Source: Jeotgalibacillus proteolyticus (GTDB lineage: Bacteria; Bacillota; Bacilli; Bacillales; Jeotgalibacillaceae). Taken from it: DNA of 64,000 nucleotides. The DNA lies in contig NZ_PREZ01000004.1 in NCBI RefSeq assembly GCF_002926065.1, positions 186,001-250,000 of the forward strand, in the 5' to 3' direction. Shown here piece after piece: positions 1 to 10,662 of this stretch. Positions within the stretch are counted from its first letter, which is position 1. Every line of letters starts with the position of its first letter. Made by a program: the position numbers and the translations under genes. Under the pieces are notes generated by a model that saw only the letters and a list, made by a program, of their open reading frames with translations, had not been told where the DNA came from and searched no databases.

Positions 1-3381
<3,381 letters not shown>

Positions 3382-3444
3382 TTAGTTAGTACAATATTTA
3401 TGGTTATCGTAAAGGATAACCTTTACGGATCCAACTTGTTATGA

Positions 3445-4632
3445 CTACTCTTTATCGTTTAGAGCGACAACGCCTGGAAGTTCCTTGCCTTCCATAAACT
3501 CAAGAGAAGCACCGCCACCTGTTGAGATGTGACTCATTTGATCTGCAAGGCCGAATTTTTCAACCGCAGCAGCTGAGTCTCCTCCTCCGATGACAGAGTA
3601 TGTATCCTCTGCATCTGCCAGGGCTTGTCCTACTGCTTTTGTTCCGTTTGCGAATGTTTCAAGCTCAAATACACCCATAGGTCCGTTCCAAATAACAAGC
3701 TTGGAGTCTTTAATTACATCGCTGTAAAGCTCGCGTGTTTTTGGTCCGATATCCAGTGCTTCCCAATCAGAAGGAATTGAATCGATTCCTACTTCCTTGG
3801 TATTTGCACTGTCAGAAAAATCATCCGCAACAATAACATCTACAGGCATGTAGAATTTTACGCCCTTGTCTTCTGCTTTTTTAATAAACTGATTAGCTAA
3901 ATCAATTTTGTCTTCTTCCAATAATGATTTACCAACCTCATAGCCCTGCGCTTTTAAGAATGTGTAAGCAAGTCCGCCGCCAATAATCAGATTATCGACA
4001 TTGTCCAAAAGATTATCGATTACACCGATTTTATCTTTTACCTTTGCTCCGCCGATAATAGCTGTAAATGGACGCTCAGGATTTGAAAGAGCTTTGCCAA
4101 GTACATCAAGTTCTTTTTCCATCAATAAGCCCGATACAGCCGGTAAGTACTGAGCAATTCCTGCAGTCGAAGCATGTGCGCGGTGAGCTGCGCCAAAAGC
4201 ATCATTCACATACACATCAGCAAGTGCTGCAAATTCCTTCGCTAATTCCGGGTCATTTTTCTCTTCACCCGGGTAGAATCTGACGTTTTCAAGTACCAAA
4301 ACGTCTCCATCCTCAAGCTCAGCTACAGCGTTTTGTGCTTTTTCTCCATACGCCTCGTCCACTTTTTTAACGTCTTTTCCTAAAAGATCGCCTAAATGCT
4401 CAGCGACAGGTGTAAGACGAAGCTCTTCCACTACTTCTCCTTTAGGGCGGCCAAGGTGGCTGGCTAAAATAACTTTTGCTCCAGCATCTGTCAGATGTTG
4501 AATCGTCGGAAGTGCTGCGCGGATACGTGTATCATCCGCAACATTTCCATCCTTCATTGGAACGTTAAAGTCTACACGGCAAAAAACGCGTTTCCCTTTA
4601 AGATCAATTTCTCTCATGCTCTGTTTGTTCAT
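3445..4632 (-). CDS. pgk: Phosphoglycerate kinase
   Basis: Transfers phosphate from 1,3-bisphosphoglycerate to ADP. The protein of 395 residues starts [26 protein letters not shown], with substrate motifs [11 protein letters not shown] and RAHAST, and nucleotide motifs [12 protein letters not shown] and [13 protein letters not shown]. The open frame runs 39 codons further upstream, but that part is low-complexity intergenic sequence; the ATG at 4632 follows a GGAGG 9-10 bases away and matches family starts. Preceded by a long intergenic region with its own promoter-like sequence and a GC-rich hairpin, so its expression may be set apart from gap. Confidence 0.97.
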   Translation of the reverse strand: MNKQSMREIDLKGKRVFCRVDFNVPMKDGNVADDTRIRAALPTIQHLTDAGAKVILASHLGRPKGEVVEELRLTPVAEHLGDLLGKDVKKVDEAYGEKAQNAVAELEDGDVLVLENVRFYPGEEKNDPELAKEFAALADVYVNDAFGAAHRAHASTAGIAQYLPAVSGLLMEKELDVLGKALSNPERPFTAIIGGAKVKDKIGVIDNLLDNVDNLIIGGGLAYTFLKAQGYEVGKSLLEEDKIDLANQFIKKAEDKGVKFYMPVDVIVADDFSDSANTKEVGIDSIPSDWEALDIGPKTRELYSDVIKDSKLVIWNGPMGVFELETFANGTKAVGQALADAEDTYSVIGGGDSAAAVEKFGLADQMSHISTGGGASLEFMEGKELPGVVALNDKE

Positions 4633-4671
4633 TGCAAAAGGCCTCCTTATGGTGGGTTGAGGGGTACTTTG

Positions 4672-4702
4672 AAAAAAGGGAGGGGGATCACTCCCCACTC
4701 CC
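4672..4702 (-). terminator. GC-rich hairpin plus U tract between gap and pgk
   Basis: On the minus strand GGGAG-T-GGGG pairs with CCCC-CTCCC around a 6-base loop, followed by six T residues. It lies after gap and 26 bases before the pgk ribosome site. It looks like an intrinsic terminator or attenuator that would lower read-through from gap into pgk, in line with the known excess of gapA mRNA over downstream glycolytic genes in B. subtilis. Activity is inferred. Confidence 0.6.
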
Positions 4703-4716
4703 CGTAATCCCCTCTT

Positions 4717-4745
4717 ATTATAGAGGATTGAGTGGTTAAAACCAA
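4717..4745 (-). promoter_or_regulatory. Candidate sigma-A promoter for pgk
   Basis: Minus strand TTGGTT (4740-4745), 17-base spacer, perfect TATAAT (4717-4722). It lies downstream of gap and upstream of the terminator-like hairpin before pgk, so a transcript from here would have to cross that hairpin. Seen by sequence only. Confidence 0.4.
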
Positions 4746-4773
4746 ACAATCTCCTCTAAATCAGGGCTGTATT

Positions 4774-5781
4774 TTATAGTCCTTTTTCAGCCATGAAAGC
4801 AGCTAAGTCAACACAACGGTTTGAGTAGCCAGTTTCATTGTCATACCAAGAAAGTACTTTTACCATGTTTCCTTCAAGAACCATTGTAGAAAGACCATCA
4901 ACGATTGAAGAAGAAGTGTTGCCGTTGTAGTCAGTAGATACAAGCGGCTCGTCGCTGTACTGAAGAATTCCTTTAAGATCGCCTTCAGCAGCTTCTTTAA
5001 GTGCTTCATTTACTTGATCAGCAGTTACGTCCTGATCGAATTCAGCTACAAGGTCAACAAGTGATACGTTTGGTGTTGGTACACGCATAGCCATACCGTT
5101 TAATTTACCTTCAAGCTCTGGAAGTACAAGAGAAACAGCTTTAGCAGCACCAGTTGATGTTGGAATGATGTTTTCTGCAGCTGCACGCGCACGACGATAG
5201 TCTTTGTGCGGAAGGTCAAGAATTTGCTGGTCATTTGTGTATGAGTGAACAGTTGTCATCATACCGCGTTTAATGCCGAACTTGTCGTTAAGCACTTTTG
5301 CAAATGGAGCCAGGCAGTTAGTCGTACAAGATGCATTCGAGATAACGTGGTGGTTATCAGCATCGTATTTATCTTCGTTAACACCCATTACAAGTGTAAG
5401 ATCTTCATCAGAAGCTGGTGCAGAGATAATAACTTTTTTCGCTCCGCCTTCAAGGTGCTTCGCAGCGTCAGCGCGCTTAGTGAAACGGCCAGTTGATTCG
5501 ATTACTACCTGTACGCCAAGGTCGCCCCATGGAAGCTGTGCAGGATCGCGTTCAGCAAGAACTTTAATTTTTTCACCGTTTACAACTAGATCGTCTCCGT
5601 CTACTGTAACTTCAGCGTCAAGAGTTCCGTGAACAGTATCATACTTAAGAAGATGTGCAAGCATATTTGCATCTGTTAAATCATTAACAGCTACAACTTC
5701 CACCTCCGGGTTATTTAAAGCAGCACGATATACGTTACGACCAATACGTCCAAATCCGTTAATACCAATTTTAACTGTCAT
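4774..5781 (-). CDS. gap: Glyceraldehyde-3-phosphate dehydrogenase, glycolytic type
   Basis: NAD-dependent oxidation of glyceraldehyde-3-phosphate. The protein of 335 residues has the Rossmann start [14 protein letters not shown], catalytic Cys152 in [12 protein letters not shown], His in TVHSYTNDQ and the C-terminal [12 protein letters not shown]. The residues after the second beta strand (VNDLTD) match the NAD-preferring GapA rather than the gluconeogenic GapB. AGGAGG is placed well before the ATG at 5781. It lies 40 bases after cggR, the same order as B. subtilis cggR-gapA. Confidence 0.97.
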   Translation of the reverse strand: MTVKIGINGFGRIGRNVYRAALNNPEVEVVAVNDLTDANMLAHLLKYDTVHGTLDAEVTVDGDDLVVNGEKIKVLAERDPAQLPWGDLGVQVVIESTGRFTKRADAAKHLEGGAKKVIISAPASDEDLTLVMGVNEDKYDADNHHVISNASCTTNCLAPFAKVLNDKFGIKRGMMTTVHSYTNDQQILDLPHKDYRRARAAAENIIPTSTGAAKAVSLVLPELEGKLNGMAMRVPTPNVSLVDLVAEFDQDVTADQVNEALKEAAEGDLKGILQYSDEPLVSTDYNGNTSSSIVDGLSTMVLEGNMVKVLSWYDNETGYSNRCVDLAAFMAEKGL

Positions 5782-5821
5782 GAATAAGTTCCTCCTTAAT
5801 AATGTTGGGGATGAATTTTAT

Positions 5822-6862
5822 CTATTTTAAAAGGGATGTCCCTTTCAAAAGCTCTTTTGCTGCACCTTCATCTGTAATCAATGTTGAAGATGAATGCGGT
5901 GCACCTTTAAAATATGATTGGATGGCATTTGCCTTGGATGGTCCTCCCGCAACAGCAAAAACGTTGGGGATCGAAGCCAGATCCTTTAACTGAAGACCAA
6001 TTGTCTTCACTTTATGAACAATTTTGCCATGCACATCGAAATAATAGCCGAAAGCTTCTCCCACTGCTTCCCCTTCTAAAATCGTCTGAAGGTCTTCTTC
6101 ACTTGTATTTCGGCGCTTTGCCATTGTGGCAGCGTCGCCAATGCCGTGAAGAACGATTGATGCAGAAGTGATTAACCCCATAACTTCATTAATCGATGGC
6201 TCTTTCATAATGGACTCATACATTTCCCTGCTTACCTGATCAGGAACGTATAAGACACGGTGTCTGGCTCCTGATTTCTGAGCCATTGTGGCACAAATAA
6301 CATTTGCCTGGTTTTGAATTTCTTCCCCGATACCGCCTCTTGCCGGTACAAATAACATATCAGGCGAAGCAAAATCCGGTGTAAGCATTCCAGCAACGGC
6401 TGACATTGTCGTACCGCCTGTTACAGCGATAATGGTACGGTCACTCACACATGCTTTCATGCTTTTAACAGCAGCACGTCCAAGCTCCTCTTTCACCCAC
6501 GGAGAATCGTCACTGTTGCCAGGTACGATTAAAACCTTTTTAACACCAAGCTTATCTCTTACCGCTTCCTCCATTACGTTTATACCCGCTATTTCATTCA
6601 TCAAGCGTTCAAGCGGCAATAAGATATCAAGCCCTTCTTCTGTCAGGCTCATCCCGGATGAATGAATTCGAAGCAGATCCTGTGATTTGAGAAATTCGAC
6701 TTCACTCCGCAATACCCGCTCGGTCATACCGAGAGACTGAGCCAGGCTCCTTCTCCCTACAGGCTGCAGAAATCGAACAGATCGCAAAATGTGATATCTA
6801 CGTTGTAACTCATCCAGCAGGTCCGGCACCAATCGCTTTTGGATGTCAATAAACCCTGGCAT
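5822..6862 (-). CDS. cggR: CggR, central glycolytic genes repressor (SorC family)
   Basis: DNA-binding repressor of the gap operon whose effector is fructose-1,6-bisphosphate. The protein has 346 residues against about 340 in B. subtilis. The N-terminal helix-turn-helix is at about residues 30-65 (LQPVGRRSLAQSLGMTERVLRSEVEFL), followed by the sugar-binding SorC domain with the VTGGTTMSAVAGML and VPARGGIGEEIQNQAN stretches. AAAGGAG precedes the ATG. It is first in its operon and directly downstream of a recognisable CggR operator, so it represses itself and gap. Confidence 0.95.
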   Translation of the reverse strand: MPGFIDIQKRLVPDLLDELQRRYHILRSVRFLQPVGRRSLAQSLGMTERVLRSEVEFLKSQDLLRIHSSGMSLTEEGLDILLPLERLMNEIAGINVMEEAVRDKLGVKKVLIVPGNSDDSPWVKEELGRAAVKSMKACVSDRTIIAVTGGTTMSAVAGMLTPDFASPDMLFVPARGGIGEEIQNQANVICATMAQKSGARHRVLYVPDQVSREMYESIMKEPSINEVMGLITSASIVLHGIGDAATMAKRRNTSEEDLQTILEGEAVGEAFGYYFDVHGKIVHKVKTIGLQLKDLASIPNVFAVAGGPSKANAIQSYFKGAPHSSSTLITDEGAAKELLKGTSLLK

Positions 6863-6930
6863 AAAAAAGCTCCTTTTATAAGTTGGTGGTTATTTTTTTA
6901 CTATTCCCCATTAATAAGTAAATTAACAGG

Positions 6931-6970
6931 CTGGACTAAAATTGTCCCCGCAAGACAAAAAATGTCCCAT
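6931..6970 (-). promoter_or_regulatory. CggR operator
   Basis: Two tandem half-sites are read on the minus strand: GGGACATTTTTTGTC (about 6954-6968) and GGGACAATTTTAGTCC (about 6932-6947). Each carries a GGGAC...GTC dyad, which is the arrangement of the B. subtilis cggR operator. The sites lie about 35-75 bases downstream of the promoter's -10 box and upstream of cggR, so bound CggR would act as a roadblock or block clearance. Confidence 0.85.
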
Positions 6971-6975
6971 TCGGA

Positions 6976-7018
6976 GTAAAAAAAAGATCCCTGCTACAAG
7001 GTTCATCATAACAGGGAT
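6976..7018 (-). terminator. Terminator of the glutaredoxin gene, overlapping the gap operon promoter
   Basis: Minus strand stem ATCCCTGTTAT / GTAGCAGGGAT (11 pairs, two wobble) with a 10-base loop, then a run of at least eight T. Transcripts started at the overlapping promoter lack the 5' arm, so only read-through RNA from upstream would be terminated. Confidence 0.7.
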
Positions 7019-7033
7019 TTTTAAAGGTTTCAA
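7005..7033 (-). promoter_or_regulatory. Sigma-A promoter of cggR-gap-pgk-tpiA-gpmI-eno
   Basis: TTGAAA (7028-7033), 17-base spacer, TATGAT (7005-7010) on the minus strand. The predicted start is near 6998, upstream of the CggR operator. The -10 box lies inside the terminator stem-loop of the upstream glutaredoxin gene. Confidence 0.75.
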
Positions 7034-7042
7034 GCGATAAAG

Positions 7043-7282
7043 TTAAGTGATTTTCTGCAAACGTTTACTAAGCGTTACATAATCCACTTTTCCATATTGC
7101 ACCACTTCTCCGTCCACTTTTACCACAGGGATCAGTAAGCCGTATTCTTCAGTCCAGTCATCCCGTTCTTCTATATTATGCTCGATAAGTGTAAATGGTA
7201 CTTCCTCCTGTACGAGTGAAAGCATTAGCTTTGCTTCATCACATAGTCCACAGTTAGGGCGGGTGTAGAATTCTACCTTCAA
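7043..7282 (-). CDS. Glutaredoxin-like (DUF836) small thiol protein
   Basis: Small thioredoxin-fold protein of 79 residues, probably a thiol-disulfide exchange factor in the cytosol. It starts MKVEFYTRPNCGLCDEAK; the CxxC pair is Cys11-Cys14, and the cis-proline motif is in GLLIPVVKVDGE. Genes of this kind lie upstream of cggR in some Bacillaceae. It is monocistronic here: its terminator overlaps the promoter of the next operon. The partner is unknown; no signal peptide. Confidence 0.8.
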   Translation of the reverse strand: MKVEFYTRPNCGLCDEAKLMLSLVQEEVPFTLIEHNIEERDDWTEEYGLLIPVVKVDGEVVQYGKVDYVTLSKRLQKIT

Positions 7283-7324
7283 TTGGAACGCTCCTTTAAT
7301 TTAGTGTATTTCATCTAAATGGGG

Positions 7325-7447
7325 GTTGATTTCCGCTGCGGGCGGAGGCTTTCCGGAGGGCGGGAGCTGAGCTAACTTGCTAGCGAAAGTGGATCTCAGC
7401 CTTCCCGCTTATTCCTCCCGGAGTCCCCGCCCTCCACTGCAATCAAC
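7325..7447. repeat. Palindromic intergenic repeat copy R1
   Basis: About 123-bp imperfect palindrome with ends GTTGATTTCCG and CAATCAAC. Nested stems include GGGCGG/CCGCCC, CCGG, GCTGAG/CTCAGC and a central ACTTGC..GAAAGT hairpin. One of seven copies in the window. The rest of 7283-7639 holds only this copy and the collapsed copy at 7535-7559. Confidence 0.9.
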
Positions 7448-7534
7448 TCGTAAGTAAAATTATTATGTTCTTCTAAATTTTAGTGTTAAGAATAGCGCTG
7501 TTATTTAGAATAAAAATTTTTCTTCAAAACCTGG

Positions 7535-7559
7535 GCTGATTTCCGCTGCAATCAACTCG
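7535..7559. repeat. Collapsed derivative of the palindromic repeat
   Basis: The left end (GCTGATTTCCGCTGC) is joined directly to the right end (GCAATCAACTCGTA) of the R1 type, with the CTGC shared by both ends kept once. The flanking bases to the right (GTTCTT..AAATTTT) also resemble those after R1. This is what deletion of the middle of a copy at a 4-base microhomology would leave. Confidence 0.7.
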
Positions 7560-7639
7560 TAGTACTTTATGATGTTCTTTGAAATTTTAATGCTGGCGAA
7601 AAGATCTCGAAAAAGATTTTTGGTAATAGTAAAGTAATT

Positions 7640-8446
7640 TTATTGATCAAAGTAATTGGAAAGCTCTACAATCATGGCGCCCATCCGCTCGTGCTCGGGG
7701 ATTACATATTCATTAATGCCTTCTTCGCGCAGGGCTTCGGCTGTTACTTTCCCTACTGCTACAGGAACAGCGGAACTTTTTAAGGCGTATGAAATTTGAT
7801 CGGAAATCCCTTTCTCCCTTGCATATGCAAAAAGAGAGTGTACCTGTACTTTCGTTGTAAAGCAGACTGCATCCACTTTTCCATCTAAAAGTTCCTGGCA
7901 GAGGAGGTCAATGGTTTCCTGCTCGGGCGGGATATGCTGATACGGCAGAATGGTTTCAACTGCAGCTCCCCTGCTTTTTAGAAAATCCATCAGCGCTGGT
8001 GCGGATTCCCCATGGAGCTGAACGATGATGTGCTTGCCTGATAAATCGATACCCTCCAATCCCCTAATGAGGCCCTGGGTGGTGCCGTCTTCGTCAACTG
8101 CCACTGGCTTAATTCCGGTACGTCTTAATGCATTCAGCGTTTTATAACCCCTTGATGCAACCGGCGTGTGCTTTATTCTATGTAAAAATGCTTCTTCAAA
8201 ACCAAGCTCCTTTGATAATCTTAGGAGGGTTTCAAATCCAATGCCTGTTGTGAAAATCAGCAGATCGGCTCCTTCGTATACGAGTTTTCTTAAAGAAGGC
8301 TCTACTTCTTTTTCTGCTAAAAATACGGTTCCCTGGAGAGGACGGCTGATCGGAATGCCTCCCTGCTTTTCGATCAAGGTGCTTATTTCTTCTATCTTAC
8401 GTCCGCCGCCGATGACGACTTTTCTTCCGTGCAGTCCTTTTGGCAT
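7640..8446 (-). CDS. Uroporphyrinogen-III synthase (HemD) family protein
   Basis: The protein of 268 residues has the two-lobed HemD fold signature: FTTGIGFETLLRLSKELG in the first half, VASRGYKTLNALRRTGI in the middle, and FTTKVQVHSLFAYAREKG with AVGKVTAEALREEGI near the end. HemD closes hydroxymethylbilane to uroporphyrinogen III in haem and corrin synthesis. No other hem gene is nearby, so this may be an additional or diverged copy rather than the hem-operon enzyme. GGGGG is 7 bases before the ATG. Flanked on both sides by palindromic repeats R1 and R2. Confidence 0.8.
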   Translation of the reverse strand: MPKGLHGRKVVIGGGRKIEEISTLIEKQGGIPISRPLQGTVFLAEKEVEPSLRKLVYEGADLLIFTTGIGFETLLRLSKELGFEEAFLHRIKHTPVASRGYKTLNALRRTGIKPVAVDEDGTTQGLIRGLEGIDLSGKHIIVQLHGESAPALMDFLKSRGAAVETILPYQHIPPEQETIDLLCQELLDGKVDAVCFTTKVQVHSLFAYAREKGISDQISYALKSSAVPVAVGKVTAEALREEGINEYVIPEHERMGAMIVELSNYFDQ

Positions 8447-8594
8447 TTGGATCCCCCGTTTCTGATGGTTTCAGAATTTTGATATATACTAGTGTATCAT
8501 TAGGCTGTGAATCAATCACAGGAATAAGATTAAGGCTATATACAGATGAGGGTAATAGTAAATTTGTGTTAGGAAGTGTTTCTTTTATACGAGG

Positions 8595-8717
8595 GTTGAT
8601 TTCCGTTGCGGGCGGAGGCTTTCCGGAGGGCGGGAGTTGAGCTAACTTGCTAACGCAAGTGGATCTCAGCCTTCCCGCTTAATCCTCCCGGAGTTCCCGC
8701 CCTCCACTACAGTCAAC
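8595..8717. repeat. Palindromic intergenic repeat copy R2
   Basis: About 123 bp, closely similar to R1, ends GTTGATTTCCG and CAGTCAAC. The central hairpin is ACTTGC-TAAC-GCAAGT, fully paired, where R1 has one mismatch. Lies between the HemD-like gene and the displaced tRNA terminator. Confidence 0.9.
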
Positions 8718-8774
8718 TTTACAAAAGCTAAATGTGATTATCTTGAGATTATAAAGTTATCATTTTAAAGAAAA

Positions 8775-8824
8775 AACAGCTGTCATCAATGAACACTGGC
8801 TAGCGCTCATTGATGACAGCTGTT
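8775..8824 (-). terminator. Original tRNA-Arg terminator, displaced by the mobile element
   Basis: A perfect 18-base inverted repeat (AACAGCTGTCATCAATGA and its complement) around a 14-base loop; on the minus strand it is followed by TTTTTTCTTT. It lies just beyond attL, where the tRNA-Arg transcript would have ended before insertion; it is now about 19.7 kb from the tRNA. Confidence 0.8.
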
Positions 8825-8834
8825 TAATTTTGTG

Positions 8835-8866
8835 CGTACATAATGGTATATACGCCCTCGAAGGGA
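8835..8866. repeat. attL (32-bp direct repeat)
   Basis: Identical over 32 bases to 28498-28529. It holds the last 14 bases of the tRNA-Arg gene (including the discriminator base) plus 18 bases downstream of it, so it is the original chromosomal 3' end of the tRNA left behind at the far end of the element. Confidence 0.95.
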
Positions 8867-8937
8867 GTTTGATTAGACCGATCAATGCTTGATATAATTG
8901 TATTTCCATTTACAAAAGTGTAGAAAATCTGTAGAAT

Positions 8938-9297
8938 TTATTCATTTTGTAGAGTTATGTATGCATGGAGAATCTTTCTAAAATCACCAGTCATGAGTCT
9001 GCCTGTAACTTTTAGTTTTGAAAAATCACCGGTTATTGGCAAGACTTCGTCCAAGTCTGCATAAGACTTTTTGGACAAACCGGCTCTTCCCCACTCTTTT
9101 ATTTCAATCCTGTTTTTGAAGTCTTCAGTTGGTCCTGATCCCGTAATTTTGACTGCCAAGAGCACCATAATATTTTTATCAACACTCAGAACGAGAGCGG
9201 GCCTGTTTTTACCAGCCCGCCCGTAATTATCTATACGTCCCCCACCATACTCCATATAGGTATCAATAATAGCTCCTGCATGAAGTGGTCTATTCAC
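8938..9297 (-). CDS. MazF/PemK-like type II toxin (predicted mRNA interferase)
   Basis: About 119 residues with the SH3-like MazF/PemK fold pattern: LHAGAIID start strand, GKNRPALVLSVDKN at about residues 29-42, then LLAVKITG, SYADLDEVLPI and LMTGDFRKI. Such toxins cut mRNA at short sites and are blocked by an upstream antitoxin. The open frame begins at a TTG (9315), but GAGGA lies 8 bases before a GTG at 9297 that overlaps the antitoxin stop by 8 bases, the usual coupling, so GTG is preferred. First gene inside attL. The target sequence cannot be read from the sequence. Confidence 0.75.
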   Translation of the reverse strand: MNRPLHAGAIIDTYMEYGGGRIDNYGRAGKNRPALVLSVDKNIMVLLAVKITGSGPTEDFKNRIEIKEWGRAGLSKKSYADLDEVLPITGDFSKLKVTGRLMTGDFRKILHAYITLQNE

Positions 9298-9526
9298 GGA
9301 GCCAATCCTCAGCAAGCTTTGCTTGTGTTGGATCAGAATGATCTATTTTTATCCTGCCAGATTCATCAATATTTAGCGGCTTAATATTCTTCTTTTTAAG
9401 TAACGCATCAATGTCGATCTTGGAAGAAAGGTCCATGTTGTAGCGTTCTTTATCCAACCTGCTACGAGCTGCATGTGAATTTGTAACAGCTGTTTCCGTA
9501 GGTCTTTTTTTAGTGACTCCCAACAT
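9290..9526 (-). CDS. Predicted antitoxin paired with the MazF/PemK-like toxin
   Basis: 78-residue, charged protein with the C-terminal stretch KIDHSDPTQAKLAEDWLRE, typical of the flexible toxin-binding tails of such antitoxins. The frame is open 13 codons further upstream, but AGGAGG is 9 bases before the ATG at 9526. A TATAAT lies upstream near 9590. I do not recognise a DNA-binding fold with confidence; the role rests on size, position and overlap with the toxin. Likely addiction module that stabilises the mobile element. Confidence 0.6.
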   Translation of the reverse strand: MLGVTKKRPTETAVTNSHAARSRLDKERYNMDLSSKIDIDALLKKKNIKPLNIDESGRIKIDHSDPTQAKLAEDWLRE

Positions 9527-9749
9527 TTTTCGTTTCCTCCTTTTCTTTCCCAAATAACACACCACCTATAAGTAAGATAATGTGATATTATACGCTCGGG
9601 AGTGTTGTTTTATGCACTTTAGTACAGATAATCGTATAACAATTACTAATTGTTGTCAATTCTCAATAAAAGCCCCTATAGTATGTAATTAAGGGTAATT
9701 CAAATTTTTCATTGGCAATAGAAAGAGCTAATACCAATTAAATGAAATA

Positions 9750-9778
9750 TTGCTGTCTAATTTACCCACTGCTATGGT
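9750..9778 (+). promoter_or_regulatory. Candidate promoter of the HipA-like/DUF3037 pair
   Basis: TTGCTG (9750-9755), 17-base spacer, TATGGT (9773-9778), about 48 bases before the GTG start. The rest of 9527-9825 is AT-rich with no gene visible. Confidence 0.45.
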
Positions 9779-9825
9779 AAAATCTTATCATTACATGTCG
9801 ACTAAGGTTTTACTATGGATAGGGT

Positions 9826-10662
9826 GTGAGAACAAAATTGAATTTAGTAGACATTCCAACTCAGAATGCTCAGAAACTTGAAAAATTTTTTACTAATGGA
9901 AAAACAAAACCGGCATTAATGAAAACTGATGAAGGATTTTATGTTGTAAAGTTTTCTCAAAATGCAGATGGCATAAAAGTTTTAATTAACGAAATAATTT
10001 GTTATCAAATTGCTGTTATGATGGGAGTACCTATTCCACAAGCTGCTTTAATTAACGTTGAACAAGAAGTAATAGATGCCGACGAAAGGCTGCAAGAAAT
10101 GGAAGTGAAGCCAGGGATTCATTTTGGAAGTCATTTTTTAAAAAAGGCCCAGCCTTCAATTCAACAGCCATATCTAAATTTAGCTAAAAACACTGAGGAC
10201 ATCCCCTCAATAATTTTGTTCGACCAAATCATTTACAATAATGACAGGACAGAAAACAAAGGAAATATACTATTCGACTTGAAGGAAAGAGAAATTGTTG
10301 CCATAGATCACAGTCATCCCTTTAAGATTGGTGCTCTTTGGAATGAAACTCATTTGAGACAAATACAAGATGAAGAATTCTGTCTAGTAAGAGATTTTCA
10401 TGGACATAATTATCGCGTTTTATTAAAATATGTTAATGGTCACAATCCGTTTAATACAGCATTACAAAGATTGAGCAACATTGATAAGACAAAAATTGAG
10501 GAATGCTTTGATATAATTCCTGAAGGTTGGGAATTGAGTACTGCTGAGAAAAATGCATTAATTGAATTTATTTGGCATAGAATAGAGAATGTCGAGTCAT
10601 TGTTGGTATTACTTCATGAGCAATGTCCACATTGGAAAGGAGGAATCTCTTTTGGAGCCTAA
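9826..10662 (+). CDS. HipA-like kinase-fold protein (cargo)
   Basis: 278 residues. Shows the HipA-type kinase core: lysine strand GFYVVKFSQN (about 38-46), catalytic loop YNNDRTENKGNILF (137-150) with Asp140, and metal-binding AIDHSHPF with Asp161. It lacks the N-terminal subdomain of full HipA. Family members pair with DUF3037 proteins, as here: the next gene overlaps by 11 bases. Start is uncertain: GTG at 9826 has only AGGG just upstream, and TTG at 9838 is possible. The gene is visibly richer in A+T than the replication and tape-measure genes, suggesting separate origin. Substrate unknown; toxin or defence role is an inference. Confidence 0.75.
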   Translation: MRTKLNLVDIPTQNAQKLEKFFTNGKTKPALMKTDEGFYVVKFSQNADGIKVLINEIICYQIAVMMGVPIPQAALINVEQEVIDADERLQEMEVKPGIHFGSHFLKKAQPSIQQPYLNLAKNTEDIPSIILFDQIIYNNDRTENKGNILFDLKEREIVAIDHSHPFKIGALWNETHLRQIQDEEFCLVRDFHGHNYRVLLKYVNGHNPFNTALQRLSNIDKTKIEECFDIIPEGWELSTAEKNALIEFIWHRIENVESLLVLLHEQCPHWKGGISFGA

